The notes beneath the pieces are model-generated. The model did not search any database and was not told the origin of the DNA. It worked only from the letters and a program-made list of their open reading frames with translations. Below are positions 1-8,030 of a stretch of DNA of 34,333 bases, one piece after another. Both the position numbers and the translations under genes were made by a program. The stretch is from a virus. The DNA lies in the IMG/VR virus record IMGVR_UViG_3300011116_000672, positions 1 through 34,333 of that record. The stretch is one strand, 5' to 3'. Each line of letters starts with the position of its first letter. The stretch's first letter is position 1.

Positions 1-158
1 CGGACGTCTGCGTGCCGAACAGGTAGAGATACCGGTCGAGCACGGCCATCGACACCCACGGGTCCGACGCGGTGCTGCGCTGCGCGTATTGCGTCGGGTC
101 CCACGTCGTGCCGTCGAGCAGGTCGCTCAGGTAGATCGTCGACGTCGCCGCGTCGAGC
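1..158. repeat. Left copy of 158-bp terminal overlap
   Basis: Bases 1-158 recur at 34176-34333 with two mismatches (T127 against C34302, G155 against C34330). The repeat lies inside a gene whose reading frame continues across the join, so it looks like the overlap of a circular assembly and not a packaged terminal repeat. On the coding (minus) strand the first difference changes Ser to Gly and the second is silent (Leu). Confidence 0.9.
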
Positions 159-610
159 GCGATGAAATAGCCATCGAGGTGGACGCCCATCGTCGTCGCG
201 CCCGTGCGGACCTGCGTGAACGCGTTGGTCTGCAGGTCAAAGATGTAGCCGTTGTCGCCGGAGCACACAAACACTTGGCCGCCGCCGTCGCCGTTCCAGC
301 AGAGGCTCGCTGGGTTGGTGTCACTGGCGACCGTGCCGCGCGACGTCAGCGCATACGTCGATGGGTCCACTTCGTAGAACACATTGCCAATCACCGCGAA
401 CACGCGCCGCTGACACGTCAGGGTCCCGCGACCAGGGCTGGTCGTGGCCGTGGTGAGTTGCTCCACGCCTGGCGTGGGATAGAGCGCCAGCGGCGCACTC
501 GCGCCGGCCACCTCTGCGCGCTCGACATACCAATTCACCGTCCGCTCGCCGCTGGCGAGCGGTGACTGGGCGGTGTAGCTGCCCCCGATGAAATTGGGAT
601 AGGCCGGCAT
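1..610 (-). CDS. P22 gp10-like tail accessory factor, N-terminal part
   Basis: This is the first part of a gene split by the contig ends. It starts at ATG 610, directly after the TAG of the gp4-like gene, and runs off at base 1. Joined across the 158-bp overlap it continues to the stop at 33331, giving about 484 residues; P22 gp10 has 472. The N-terminus (MPAYPNFIGGSYTAQS, then RTVNWYVE) and a repeated beta-rich pattern match the P22 DNA-stabilisation protein family. In P22 this protein closes the portal channel and carries the tail needle and spikes. Family assignment is by recognition; the position straight after the gp4-like gene supports it. Confidence 0.85.
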   Translation of the reverse strand, partial: MPAYPNFIGGSYTAQSPLASGERTVNWYVERAEVAGASAPLALYPTPGVEQLTTATTSPGRGTLTCQRRVFAVIGNVFYEVDPSTYALTSRGTVASDTNPASLCWNGDGGGQVFVCSGDNGYIFDLQTNAFTQVRTGATTMGVHLDGYFIALDAATSTIYLSDLLDGTTWDPTQYAQRSTASDPWVSMAVLDRYLYLFGTQTS

Positions 611-1348
611 CTAGAACCAGCCCCCGTCGAACTGCGCGCGCGACACCGTGCGCCGGCGGCCAAGGCCCGCGACCAGCCCGAGCGACAGGTCCGCCTCGCG
701 CAGGTTCGCGCGCTTAATCGCCGCTTTCGCGGCGACCGCCTGCTCCAGCACCACCGGCGAGGGCTGCGCCTGAAAGCTGGGCGCCAGCTCGACGGCGAGG
801 TTGCTTCGGAGGAAGCGGCGATACCCCGGCGGCAGCGCGACCGTGTCCGTCAGCGCCGCAAACTCCGTCAACGGGTTGGCGGTATAGAGCACGCCCTGCA
901 GGGTCGTGCTGGTGGGCACCGGCCAACAGGTCAACGTGCCCACCGGATACAGCGGGTCGTAATACCACGCGCTCGGGTAGGTGCTCTGGAACGTCTTCTG
1001 CCGAATGGCGGCGTAGGCGTCTTCCGTGAGTGGCCGACCCGCGAGATATTCGGTTACCGGCGACAGCGACGTGTCCTGGTAGCCAATATTCAGGATGGCC
1101 GCTGGCCCGGTGGGGCGCACGACATCGACGGTCTGCCCACTGCCGACGCTGTAGGCGTTGACGCCCGACGTCAACGCCCAGGTGGTGCGCGTCCGCCCAT
1201 ACATCGTCAGCCCCTCCGTCGCGAGGGCGTCGAGCCAGTCGTTGACGCGCGCCAGCGCGAGCGCGCTGTCTTCGGGCGCCGGCACTTCGCCGGCCGCCAC
1301 GACGCCCAAGTCTTGCAAGGCCGCCGTGATGGCGTCGCCAATCGTCAC
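611..1348 (-). CDS. P22 gp4-like head-tail connector / tail accessory factor
   Basis: A 245-residue protein with a GTG start at 1348, four bases past the stop of the preceding small gene. The N-terminal helix region (IGDAITAALQDLGV, then RVNDWLDALATEGL) and the C-terminal RRFLRSNLAVELAPSF segment, followed by an Ala/Lys-rich helix, resemble gp4-type connector proteins that bind under the portal ring. It is longer than P22 gp4 (166 residues) because of a central beta-rich stretch (about residues 60-170). This longer form is, from memory, common in distant P22-like phages. Order coat, small protein, gp4, gp10 fits a P22-type tail machine. Confidence 0.75.
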   Translation of the reverse strand: MTIGDAITAALQDLGVVAAGEVPAPEDSALALARVNDWLDALATEGLTMYGRTRTTWALTSGVNAYSVGSGQTVDVVRPTGPAAILNIGYQDTSLSPVTEYLAGRPLTEDAYAAIRQKTFQSTYPSAWYYDPLYPVGTLTCWPVPTSTTLQGVLYTANPLTEFAALTDTVALPPGYRRFLRSNLAVELAPSFQAQPSPVVLEQAVAAKAAIKRANLREADLSLGLVAGLGRRRTVSRAQFDGGWF

Positions 1349-1351
1349 GGG

Positions 1352-1621
1352 CTAGACCTGATACAGCGCGACGAGCGCCGTGGCCGTGGTGCTGGTGCTG
1401 TTAATCCGAATCGGGGTGATAGGCAGCACGGTGCCCGCCGGGACGCCCGTGAAGGTGCCCGTGGTGCCGTCGCCCATCACGGCGACGACGTTGCCCGTGC
1501 CCCCGACGTAGATGGCCTGGGGCGCCTTCGCCTTGCCGTCGTCGGCCGTCGTTTCGCCGATGTCGACCGTGTCGCTCGGCGTGATGGCGACCCACTTCTG
1601 AAAACTATCGCGTGACCGCAT
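1352..1621 (-). CDS. Small head-associated protein next to coat gene
   Basis: An 89-residue beta-rich protein. ATG 1621 has an AGGAGG ribosome site seven bases upstream. The sequence contains AIYVGGTGNVVAVMGDG, FTGVPAGTVLPI and RINSTSTTAT, a pattern I recall from many small phage proteins encoded beside coat genes. The exact virion role is not established here; a minor head or decoration protein is an inference from position. It lies between coat and the gp4-like connector. Confidence 0.65.
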   Translation of the reverse strand: MRSRDSFQKWVAITPSDTVDIGETTADDGKAKAPQAIYVGGTGNVVAVMGDGTTGTFTGVPAGTVLPITPIRINSTSTTATALVALYQV

Positions 1622-1647
1622 GACGTGCCTCCTGCGAACGAGAACGG

Positions 1648-1677
1648 CCCGGTGGTGAGCACGCGCCCACCACCGGG
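1648..1677 (-). promoter_or_regulatory. Hairpin in coat / small head protein spacer
   Basis: A perfect 10-bp inverted repeat CCCGGTGGTG / CACCACCGGG with a 10-base loop lies in the 71-base spacer after the coat stop. On the minus strand it is followed by CCGTTCTCGTT, which is only weakly T-rich. It could be a leaky terminator that lowers expression after the very abundant coat mRNA, or a 3' stabilising structure. It ends about 27 bases before the next start codon. Confidence 0.55.
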
Positions 1678-1692
1678 TCAGGGGTCACGCGA

Positions 1693-2922
1693 CTAGGCCG
1701 CGCCGCCTGCGATACGCACCGCCCATTCGGGACGGACGACCTTCATGCCGAACAGCACGTCGAACCGGCACTTGAACCGGTCGTTGTCGCCGTCGTAGTA
1801 GCGCACGAAGCGCAGCGAGACGCCGCTGTCGGCATCGGTCTTCACCGAGGCCATGTCGACGCCCTGCGGCTTCTGCAGCTCGGCGAACGCCAGCGCAATC
1901 GCGCTCTTGTGCCACGCCATGTTCTGCGCGGTGAGCGTGTTGGCCGCGCCGAGCACGGTGAGGGCCGCGTTGTCCGCCGGCGAGCCGCTGACGGTCTGCT
2001 GCGCGCCCGACGCCGTGATGGCCGGGTAGATGGGGATGGTCGCGTTGCCCGAGCCGTCCGACGACACGTTGGCCGTCACGACGAACTGCTGCAGCACGCC
2101 CGTGTTGGCCTTGCTCACCGGGTTGACGGCGTAGACGCCGGCGATGGTGAACACGTCGCCCTGCTTGAGGCGCGAGGCCGCTGAGGCCGTCCAGCCGTCG
2201 GTGACGAGGCTGCTGCCGGTCTGGCTGGCGCCGTTGACGAGCGGCGTGCCGCCGAGCGGGCCGACCGTGTGCGTCGCCACGTTCTGGTCCATCTGCCAGT
2301 TGAAGCCGGCGACGTTCATGCCCATCTCGGCGTCGTCATACTGCGACGAGATTTTGCCCGAGCGGTTGAACAGCCCCTTCAACGCGTCGATGATGTTCGC
2401 CTGGCTCTGCGGCCCGATGACCATCGCGCGCTGCCCATCACGCGGGCACGCGAACTGGTCGAGCTTGGCGCCGGCGTCCAGATAGGTGGAGAGCGCCGTC
2501 GGCGTCGTGCCGGGCGTGCCCACCGCGTTGGCGACCTGCTTGTAGGCGTTCGACAGGATGTAGCTGTCGACATAGTTCGCCAGCAGCACAATCTGCGGCT
2601 TCAGAATCTGGTCGCTGAAGCTCGACAGCGACAGGGCCATGTCCGACGACGTCACGAACGTGTCGACGCCAATCTGCTGGTCCACCGTCAGCGAGGTGTA
2701 CTCGTCGGTGATGTCCTGTGCGGAGTAGGTGGCCCCGGTGCGAACGGTGTACTGGTTGGGCTTGCGGATGCGAATGGTCGCGCCCGTCGCCGACTGGTTG
2801 CCGTTCTGGCCGAACAGTGCCTCAAACTTGCGGTCGGTGTGCTGCGTCGCCGCCAGGTTGTTGCGGAAAATCCGCAGGGCTTCGAGCGTAATGACGTCGT
2901 TGGTCAGGAATGAATTTGCCAT
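1693..2922 (-). CDS. Major capsid (coat) protein, P22 gp5-like
   Basis: A 409-residue protein (P22 coat has 430). The N-terminus (ANSFLTNDVITLEALRIFRNNL), the early beta-hairpin with TGATIRIRKPNQYTV and the C-terminal VRYYDGDNDRFKCRFDVLFG match the P22-type HK97-fold coat family. Residues about 225-320 are Gly/Ser/Thr-rich and may form the inserted I-domain. ATG 2922 lies four bases after the scaffold stop. Scaffold directly upstream and tail-machine genes directly downstream fit the assembly order of P22-like phages. Confidence 0.9.
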   Translation of the reverse strand: MANSFLTNDVITLEALRIFRNNLAATQHTDRKFEALFGQNGNQSATGATIRIRKPNQYTVRTGATYSAQDITDEYTSLTVDQQIGVDTFVTSSDMALSLSSFSDQILKPQIVLLANYVDSYILSNAYKQVANAVGTPGTTPTALSTYLDAGAKLDQFACPRDGQRAMVIGPQSQANIIDALKGLFNRSGKISSQYDDAEMGMNVAGFNWQMDQNVATHTVGPLGGTPLVNGASQTGSSLVTDGWTASAASRLKQGDVFTIAGVYAVNPVSKANTGVLQQFVVTANVSSDGSGNATIPIYPAITASGAQQTVSGSPADNAALTVLGAANTLTAQNMAWHKSAIALAFAELQKPQGVDMASVKTDADSGVSLRFVRYYDGDNDRFKCRFDVLFGMKVVRPEWAVRIAGGAA

Positions 2923-2925
2923 CGC

Positions 2926-4029
2926 TTATCTCGCGCCAAACGAGCGCCGCACGGCCTCCCACTCAGCCAAGGAGCTGATGTCTTTGGGGTCGCGCGCGCC
3001 GGTTGGCACACTGGCTCCGCGTCCGACCGGCTGAATCGGAGGCTTGGCCTGTGAGAGGGAGGGCTGCGACACCGAGCCGCTGGATGCAGCGTCGAGCCTG
3101 GCTTCAATGCGACCGACCTCGCGCATGGCGAGCATCGGGTGCAGCGCACGAATGCGCCGAAAGTCGTCGGGGTGGTTCGACAGGTACCGCATGACGTGCT
3201 GCGGGTGGTCCATCTCCAAGAGCGCGTCGGCAATCGCCGTCCCGCCGTCGGGCTGCTCGCCGGGCTGCAGCGACATCGCGGGCCGCAGCTCCAGCACCTC
3301 GGGCGACAGGCCCGTCAGGAGCGCCGGATCGGCCTGCTCAGCGGCCTGCATCCGCTCCGCGAACGCACTCGCGCGCGTCTGCCGGAGGTCGGCCGCCTGC
3401 TGCGCCTCGGCTTGCGCCTGGGCATGCTGGAGGAGTTCCAAATACTGCTGCCGCGCCGACCACCGGGCCGTCGCCGCGACGAACTCGGCGTAGGTCTGGT
3501 AGTGCTCCTCAGACGGCGGCGGGTCACTGGCCTGCGCCTGCGGCGCGCCCTGCGGCATCGCCGGTGGCATCGCCTGGGCGGGCGGCGCCGTCATGTCCGG
3601 GGCCATGCGGCCCTGCTGAAGCGCCTCCAACTGCTGGCGCAGCGCCGCCGCCTCGCGGCGCGCCTGCTCGCGCTCCCAGACGACGTGGGCGATGCGCTCC
3701 TGCGGGTTCTTGCGGCGCTCAGGCGCCGACGTCTCGACCGCCTCGGCCGGCTGGACCTCTGCCGTGTCTAGAGCTGCCTGGGTCGCGTCTGGCGCGTCGG
3801 TCTTCGTGAACCGGCCGCGTGTGTCGCGCGCGCGCTCGCCGGCGCGCTCCTCCTGCTCGCCGAGCAGGCGCTCGCGAATGGTGTCGGCGCTGTCGCCGCG
3901 CTCGGGCGGCGTGCTGCTGTCTTTCAACAGCTGGGGGCGTGCGGCCTCGTAGTCGGCCAGCGAGCCAATAGTCGAGGGGTCCGGCGTGGCCGGGGCGGGG
4001 GCGTCGACGACAGCGGTCGGTTCGCTCAT
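2926..4029 (-). CDS. Scaffolding protein
   Basis: 367 residues from ATG 4029, chosen over upstream in-frame codons because those lie inside a terminator hairpin and an AGGA site sits five bases before this ATG. The protein is Ala/Gln/Glu-rich and hydrophilic. A coiled-coil region (about residues 105-140) is followed by a Pro/Gln-rich linker, and the C-terminus has basic residues (EWEAVRRSFGAR). This composition and the place just before the coat gene are typical of procapsid scaffolds, whose basic C-terminal helix binds coat. Sequence identity to P22 gp8 is not obvious by eye, so the call rests on context and composition. Confidence 0.8.
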   Translation of the reverse strand: MSEPTAVVDAPAPATPDPSTIGSLADYEAARPQLLKDSSTPPERGDSADTIRERLLGEQEERAGERARDTRGRFTKTDAPDATQAALDTAEVQPAEAVETSAPERRKNPQERIAHVVWEREQARREAAALRQQLEALQQGRMAPDMTAPPAQAMPPAMPQGAPQAQASDPPPSEEHYQTYAEFVAATARWSARQQYLELLQHAQAQAEAQQAADLRQTRASAFAERMQAAEQADPALLTGLSPEVLELRPAMSLQPGEQPDGGTAIADALLEMDHPQHVMRYLSNHPDDFRRIRALHPMLAMREVGRIEARLDAASSGSVSQPSLSQAKPPIQPVGRGASVPTGARDPKDISSLAEWEAVRRSFGAR

Positions 4030-4045
4030 GCAGTCCTGAAAACGC

Positions 4046-4086
4046 AAAAAAGCCCGCACCGACAGCGTCTCGCTGTCGATACGGGC
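4046..4086 (-). terminator. Strong intrinsic terminator upstream of scaffold gene
   Basis: On the minus strand two 16-base arms (4071-4086 and 4052-4067) pair fully, with two G-U pairs, around an AGA loop. They begin GCCCG and end CGGGC, and are followed at once by six T. It ends 17 bases before the scaffold start. Transcription arriving from the portal and accessory genes should stop here, so scaffold and coat need read-through, antitermination or their own promoter. No T-run follows on the + strand, so it works in one direction only. Confidence 0.9.
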
Positions 4087-4175
4087 CAATCCCAGGCCGC
4101 GAAGCGCTGGGCGTCTAGCCTATGAGTGGCGCGATGACGTTGCGCCGTTCAGGGTGGGGCGTCGCGCCACCCGCA

Positions 4176-4400
4176 TTACGCGGGTCGCCGCACCACCCCT
4201 TCACGGGTCCGCAGACCCCTGTGTTCGTAGTCTACGCCTCGTTCCTTGCACCACAACCGCTGCGGCGTAATCAGTTCGATATATTGCGGCTTCCCGCCGC
4301 TGAAGCGCACGAGCACGTCGCCGTCATGGCGCGCCTGCCAGAGCTGCTCCAGTAGCTCGGCGAAGGTGGCGCCTGCTATACTTGACGCCTTGTCAACCAC
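4176..4400 (-). CDS. Small protein, unknown function
   Basis: A 74-residue ORF from GTG 4400 that overlaps the stop of the 42-residue ORF before it by eight bases; GGAAGG lies about seven bases upstream. Sequence: an Ala-rich start with LLEQLWQARHDGDVLVRF, then LITPQRLWCKERGVDYEHRG and a basic tail. I do not recognise the family. It is the last gene before the terminator that precedes the scaffold gene. Tight coupling to its neighbours supports expression. Confidence 0.5.
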   Translation of the reverse strand: MVDKASSIAGATFAELLEQLWQARHDGDVLVRFSGGKPQYIELITPQRLWCKERGVDYEHRGLRTREGVVRRPA

Positions 4401-4521
4401 GCTGCGCCTTCCCGTGACGTCGCTGGCTCGCGCTAAATGCCCGGCGTGCGGCTTTGTCGTGGTCGCGCAGTCGTATCGCGCCTGCGCGGACGCGCAGCAC
4501 GACCATGTCGCCGCAGCTCAT
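4393..4521 (-). CDS. Very small basic protein, unknown
   Basis: A 42-residue ORF (MSCGDMVVLRVRAG...), rich in Arg/His/Lys in its second half. Its ATG forms an ATGA overlap with the stop of the 365-residue gene, and its TGA lies eight bases into the next ORF. No domain is recognised. Evidence for coding is only the coupled overlaps at both ends, which match the habit of this genome. Confidence 0.4.
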   Translation of the reverse strand: MSCGDMVVLRVRAGAIRLRDHDKAARRAFSASQRRHGKAQRG

Positions 4522-5615
4522 CGCGCCCCATCGGGCGATGCCGATGGCAGCGCCGCTAGCAAGCCCGCAATCGCGCCGGCGGTCCAGCCTTTCTGCGACA
4601 ACGCCTGACGCAGCCGATCCCGGTCAAGCATCGCGCCGGCCTCTAACAGCCCCTTGCGCTTCAAAATGTCCAGCGGCCCGCCTTGGTGGCTCAATCCCTT
4701 GGCGTTACGCGTGCCTTCCCACATCGTGGCGAACGTGCTGCCGACCTTGCGGGCTGGCTCAATTTGCGCCAACGCGTCTTGGAGCGCCTGCTCATAACGC
4801 AAGTAAATGTCTGTGTCCGTGAGGGCGCCCCGCGCTGGCAACCCTTCGGCCCGCGTCATGAGCGCCCGCAGCGCCGGAATCTCTGGTTGGAGCTTGTCGC
4901 CTGTCGCGCCGGCCGCCCACAGTGTATGCACGTCCACGGGGATGCGAGCGTCGCCGACCATGAACCCTGACATCGCCTCCACCTTGTCGCCAGACAGCGG
5001 CGCATCTGCAAGGGCGCGGTTGATGTTGGGCACCTTTGATGGCGCCATCGTAATCTTGACTGGCTGCAACTGCTGCGCGGCGTCCACTGACATAGCGGCG
5101 TTGGGGTGCTCCAATGCCCACAAGTGCGCGGCTACGGACTCCGCCGTGTTGACCGGCACAGATGTGTTGGGAGACGTTGCGCCCCACAAACGCGACCACT
5201 GACGCGCGGCGCGCGCATCGCGCCCAACGGCTGCCGCCAGCTCGTCGGTCATCGCGTCCCAATTTGCGGTCAGCGGCAGCTGTAGCCCGTGCCGATACAA
5301 CTGCGCCAGCCGGTCCACCACCTGGTCGCGCAACTGGTAGACGCCAGGCACGCGCGTCGCTTTCACACCTTTTGCCAAGCTGCCGACCGGCTTCGCCAGC
5401 TCCAGCAACGTGCCGCGCTGAACAGCAGCCAGCGGCGCCGCCGGCCCCATTTGCGCGACATCCAGCGTCGCAGGGTTTGCGACGGTATCCGCACCCAACG
5501 CATCGGCCAACAATTGCAACAGCGTCCCTGCCGGCTGACGGAGCGGCTCCGGCGCGCGCGACGCCAGCGCGGCAACGTCAATCGGCGCTGGGCGCCGCAT
5601 AAGTGGTCCTGGCAT
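4518..5615 (-). CDS. Phage protein, possibly HhH-GPD-like
   Basis: 365 residues from ATG 5615, two bases after the stop of the 754-residue gene, with GGAGG about ten bases upstream. A central region reads RLWGATSPNTSVPVNT, later APLSGDKVEAMSGFMVG and IPVDVHTLWAAG. From memory this ATSP-x-TSV ... LSG-x-KV ... D-x-H/R-W arrangement recurs in phage proteins that resemble helix-hairpin-helix DNA glycosylases. No catalytic Lys/Asp pair is confirmed, so enzymatic activity is speculative. Placed among virion genes, it could be co-injected with the DNA. Confidence 0.4.
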   Translation of the reverse strand: MPGPLMRRPAPIDVAALASRAPEPLRQPAGTLLQLLADALGADTVANPATLDVAQMGPAAPLAAVQRGTLLELAKPVGSLAKGVKATRVPGVYQLRDQVVDRLAQLYRHGLQLPLTANWDAMTDELAAAVGRDARAARQWSRLWGATSPNTSVPVNTAESVAAHLWALEHPNAAMSVDAAQQLQPVKITMAPSKVPNINRALADAPLSGDKVEAMSGFMVGDARIPVDVHTLWAAGATGDKLQPEIPALRALMTRAEGLPARGALTDTDIYLRYEQALQDALAQIEPARKVGSTFATMWEGTRNAKGLSHQGGPLDILKRKGLLEAGAMLDRDRLRQALSQKGWTAGAIAGLLAALPSASPDGAR

Positions 5616-5617
5616 CG

Positions 5618-7882
5618 TTACTTCGCCTCCTGTTGTCCCGCGCCGGTCGCCATGATGCCGCCGAGTGACAACAGCGGCAGCCCCTTTGTGAGAATCGCCC
5701 GCTTCATCTCGGGCGTGAGGCGCACCACCCAGGCGGGCGCTGTCTTGCCCTTCCCAGCCGCCACGCGCAGTTGCTCGACACGCCCGCCAAACGGCTTGAC
5801 CAGCTTCTCCAGCCGCTTGGGCAACAACTTGTCGTAGAACTCGTGCATCCCTTCGCCGCCGACCTTAATATCCTCGCCATACAACGACCGCAGCGTGCCA
5901 CGCGGCTCTTGCGCCAACAACTTGGCCGACAGCTCTTTGCCAATCATTGCAGGCAGCATGTCTGGGGTCACGCCGGTCTGCTCCATGACCGTCCGACCGT
6001 TCTTGTCGTACGCCCTGAAGTCGGTGCCGGATAAATGCACCTCCGACACTTGCTTGCTGAGGTCGTAGCGCTTGGCCTGCGTCTCGCCGGCCGTGACCCC
6101 CAGCCACTGCGCCTCTGGGTCTTGCGCGGCTTCGAGGAGCTGCTGCTTCAGGCCAAGCTCAGGCCACGCGTCTTTGAACGGCAGGTCTGGCACGACTCCG
6201 TTCGACGCGGCGCCGTACCCCTGCTTCTTCCCGGCTTGGTGCAAGTCGCTTTGCACTTCTTCAACAAACCGCCCACGCTCACCTGACTCCAGCGCCCGCG
6301 TGTTTGCGCGCGTATGCACAATGGGATTACGGTCGTCAGGGAAATGGGTATGGACAAACCCTTCCGCGTCGCGCAACTCGTTTAGAGCGCTTTTCCACTC
6401 CGCTTCGGCCTCCGTAACGCGCTGTGCGGCCTCCCGCCCAACCGCACTGAGGTCACTCACGCCATTCCTGTCTGGCGCGCCCCATCGCTCGCGCTCTGGA
6501 ATATTCCGGTATCGCTCATGCGCCGCCGACACGCCGGCGTCTGCGGCCACTACGCGCTGCTGGGCTGCGGCTACCGCGTTAGCATCTGACGGCATCTTCA
6601 GCATGGAGACGCTGTAATCCGTGCCCCCTGGCACTTGCCATTTGTCGTGGCGTGCCTCGCTTGCATTCATCGCGTCGCCATAACGGTTGACATCATCGGC
6701 ATGGCGCATCACCGCGTCTAAATCATCGCCAGCAAAGCCATGCAACTGCAGCCACCCTCGCGCACCGTCGCTACCACTCGCCGCCTCGCGCGCCATCTGC
6801 CGAGCATTCAGCGCATCGGTTCTGTACTGGTTCGCGCCGTTGATGCGAATCTCTGCCGCCAACGCAGCCTTCGTGTCGCCGCGCTCACGGGCGCGCTGGT
6901 AATCTGCCCACGCGCCTCTCGCCATCGCCTCCCCGCGCGCACGCATGACGGCCTCAATTCGAGAATCAAGGGCGTCAGCTGCCGCGTACAGCTGTCGTCG
7001 CGACGCCTCTGCGGCGTTCTTGCTGTAGAGCGTGCGCTCCACGTTGAGCGGGTTGGCCTCCAGGTGTGCCTGCAAGTCGGCGGGCGTCACCACCTGCCCC
7101 TTGCGGCTCTCCAGAAACTCCGGCACCCGGCGCCACGCCAACTCCTCGGTGCTGAGGCCTTCGGGCGCGCGCTTCAGCGCGTTGAGCACGCTTTCGGCCT
7201 TCATGCCCTTGGCCGGCAACGTCGCCGCCGCGCGCTCTAGGCGGGAGTAGAAGCCACCAGCGCCGAGCAGCGACCCTGCCGCCGCCACGCCCTGCAGCCC
7301 ATGCTCGGGGCCAACCACGAAGTCCGCCAGCGTACCGCCCAGTTGGACGAGCGATGGCGCACCACGCCGCGCGGCTTCGCCCTGAAACGTCGCCTGCGCC
7401 TCGGCCGGCTGCATCGGGTCAACGACGGGCCGTGACGGCCGACGGCCCGTCGCCGCGTCATACACCACGCCTGCCGCTGCCGGCAGCACCGCGTTGGCAG
7501 CACTCAGTATTCGGAGCGGCGAGGTGTAGGGCGCATTCGCGGGGTACGACCGCGAGGGCGGCGCATCCAGGGCGCCAAAGAGCGACCCCAGCGTACGGCC
7601 TGCCCATCCGGCGGCCGGGGCAATCACCTGCTCGCGGAGCCACTGGTTCGCGTCGAGCGGCCTCTGCCGCTGCGCCAGCATCGACAGCAATGAGCCGTTC
7701 GCGGGCGGTGACGCCGGCGCCGGCAGCAGCCCTTCGGCGATGGCGAATTGGCGCTCGTCATCAGACAGCGCCGCCAGCTCCTCGGGCGTGGCCTGCGCGA
7801 ACTGCTCGCGCAGCTGCGAGCGCAGCCGCACGTCCGGCGTCATGGTGATGGGAACGGTGACGGTCGTCTCACGCTGTGGCAT
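5618..7882 (-). CDS. Large polyvalent-protein-domain virion protein
   Basis: 754 residues from ATG 7882 with a GGGAG site upstream. The N-terminal third is Ala/Pro-rich with hydrophobic Gly/Ala stretches (about 110-140 and 195-215); the middle is helical and charged. The C-terminal third (about 525-745) has FVEEVQSDLHQAGKKQGYG, LPFKDAWPELGLKQQLLEAA, TAGETQAKRYDLSKQV and KVGGEGMHEFYDKLLPKRL. This pattern is known to me from the C-terminal domains of phage and prophage 'large polyvalent proteins', thought to be co-injected effectors or head proteins. No catalytic site is assigned. It sits between the portal and scaffold genes, where P22 has nothing similar. Confidence 0.6.
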   Translation of the reverse strand: MPQRETTVTVPITMTPDVRLRSQLREQFAQATPEELAALSDDERQFAIAEGLLPAPASPPANGSLLSMLAQRQRPLDANQWLREQVIAPAAGWAGRTLGSLFGALDAPPSRSYPANAPYTSPLRILSAANAVLPAAAGVVYDAATGRRPSRPVVDPMQPAEAQATFQGEAARRGAPSLVQLGGTLADFVVGPEHGLQGVAAAGSLLGAGGFYSRLERAAATLPAKGMKAESVLNALKRAPEGLSTEELAWRRVPEFLESRKGQVVTPADLQAHLEANPLNVERTLYSKNAAEASRRQLYAAADALDSRIEAVMRARGEAMARGAWADYQRARERGDTKAALAAEIRINGANQYRTDALNARQMAREAASGSDGARGWLQLHGFAGDDLDAVMRHADDVNRYGDAMNASEARHDKWQVPGGTDYSVSMLKMPSDANAVAAAQQRVVAADAGVSAAHERYRNIPERERWGAPDRNGVSDLSAVGREAAQRVTEAEAEWKSALNELRDAEGFVHTHFPDDRNPIVHTRANTRALESGERGRFVEEVQSDLHQAGKKQGYGAASNGVVPDLPFKDAWPELGLKQQLLEAAQDPEAQWLGVTAGETQAKRYDLSKQVSEVHLSGTDFRAYDKNGRTVMEQTGVTPDMLPAMIGKELSAKLLAQEPRGTLRSLYGEDIKVGGEGMHEFYDKLLPKRLEKLVKPFGGRVEQLRVAAGKGKTAPAWVVRLTPEMKRAILTKGLPLLSLGGIMATGAGQQEAK

Positions 7883-7888
7883 GGTCCG

Positions 7889-8020
7889 CTATCTCCCGAG
7901 CAGAAGCCACCGCAGTCGCCCCCACAGGGAGCGCTGCAGCACGATGTCGGTCACGCGCACGAGGAGGTGCGCCTGCGCCGCTTGGATGTCGCGCACCGAC
8001 GTGCGCTTGGCTGTCGTCAT
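7889..8020 (-). CDS. Small basic protein, unknown
   Basis: A 43-residue ORF starting MTTAKRTSVRDIQAAQAHLL and ending in a Trp/Leu/Arg-rich segment (LWGRLRWLLLGR). ATG 8020 has GGGAG six bases upstream. It fills the gap between the repeat protein (stop at 8031) and the 754-residue gene (start 7882). The amphipathic, basic C-terminus could touch a membrane, but nothing in the sequence proves a role. Confidence 0.5.
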   Translation of the reverse strand: MTTAKRTSVRDIQAAQAHLLVRVTDIVLQRSLWGRLRWLLLGR

Positions 8021-8030
8021 CTCCGTCTCC

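Noticed and set aside
1-158. T7-like direct terminal repeat
   Set aside because: The repeat lies within the gp10-like coding frame, which is continuous across the join; P22-like phages package by headful, so an assembly overlap is simpler.
4120-4176. 18-codon ORF in TAATG overlap after the 74-residue gene
   Set aside because: Too short, basic and without other support; the stretch to the terminator otherwise shows nothing certain.
4377-4382. TATACT as a + strand -10 box
   Set aside because: No -35 element at 16-18 bases and no + strand gene downstream.
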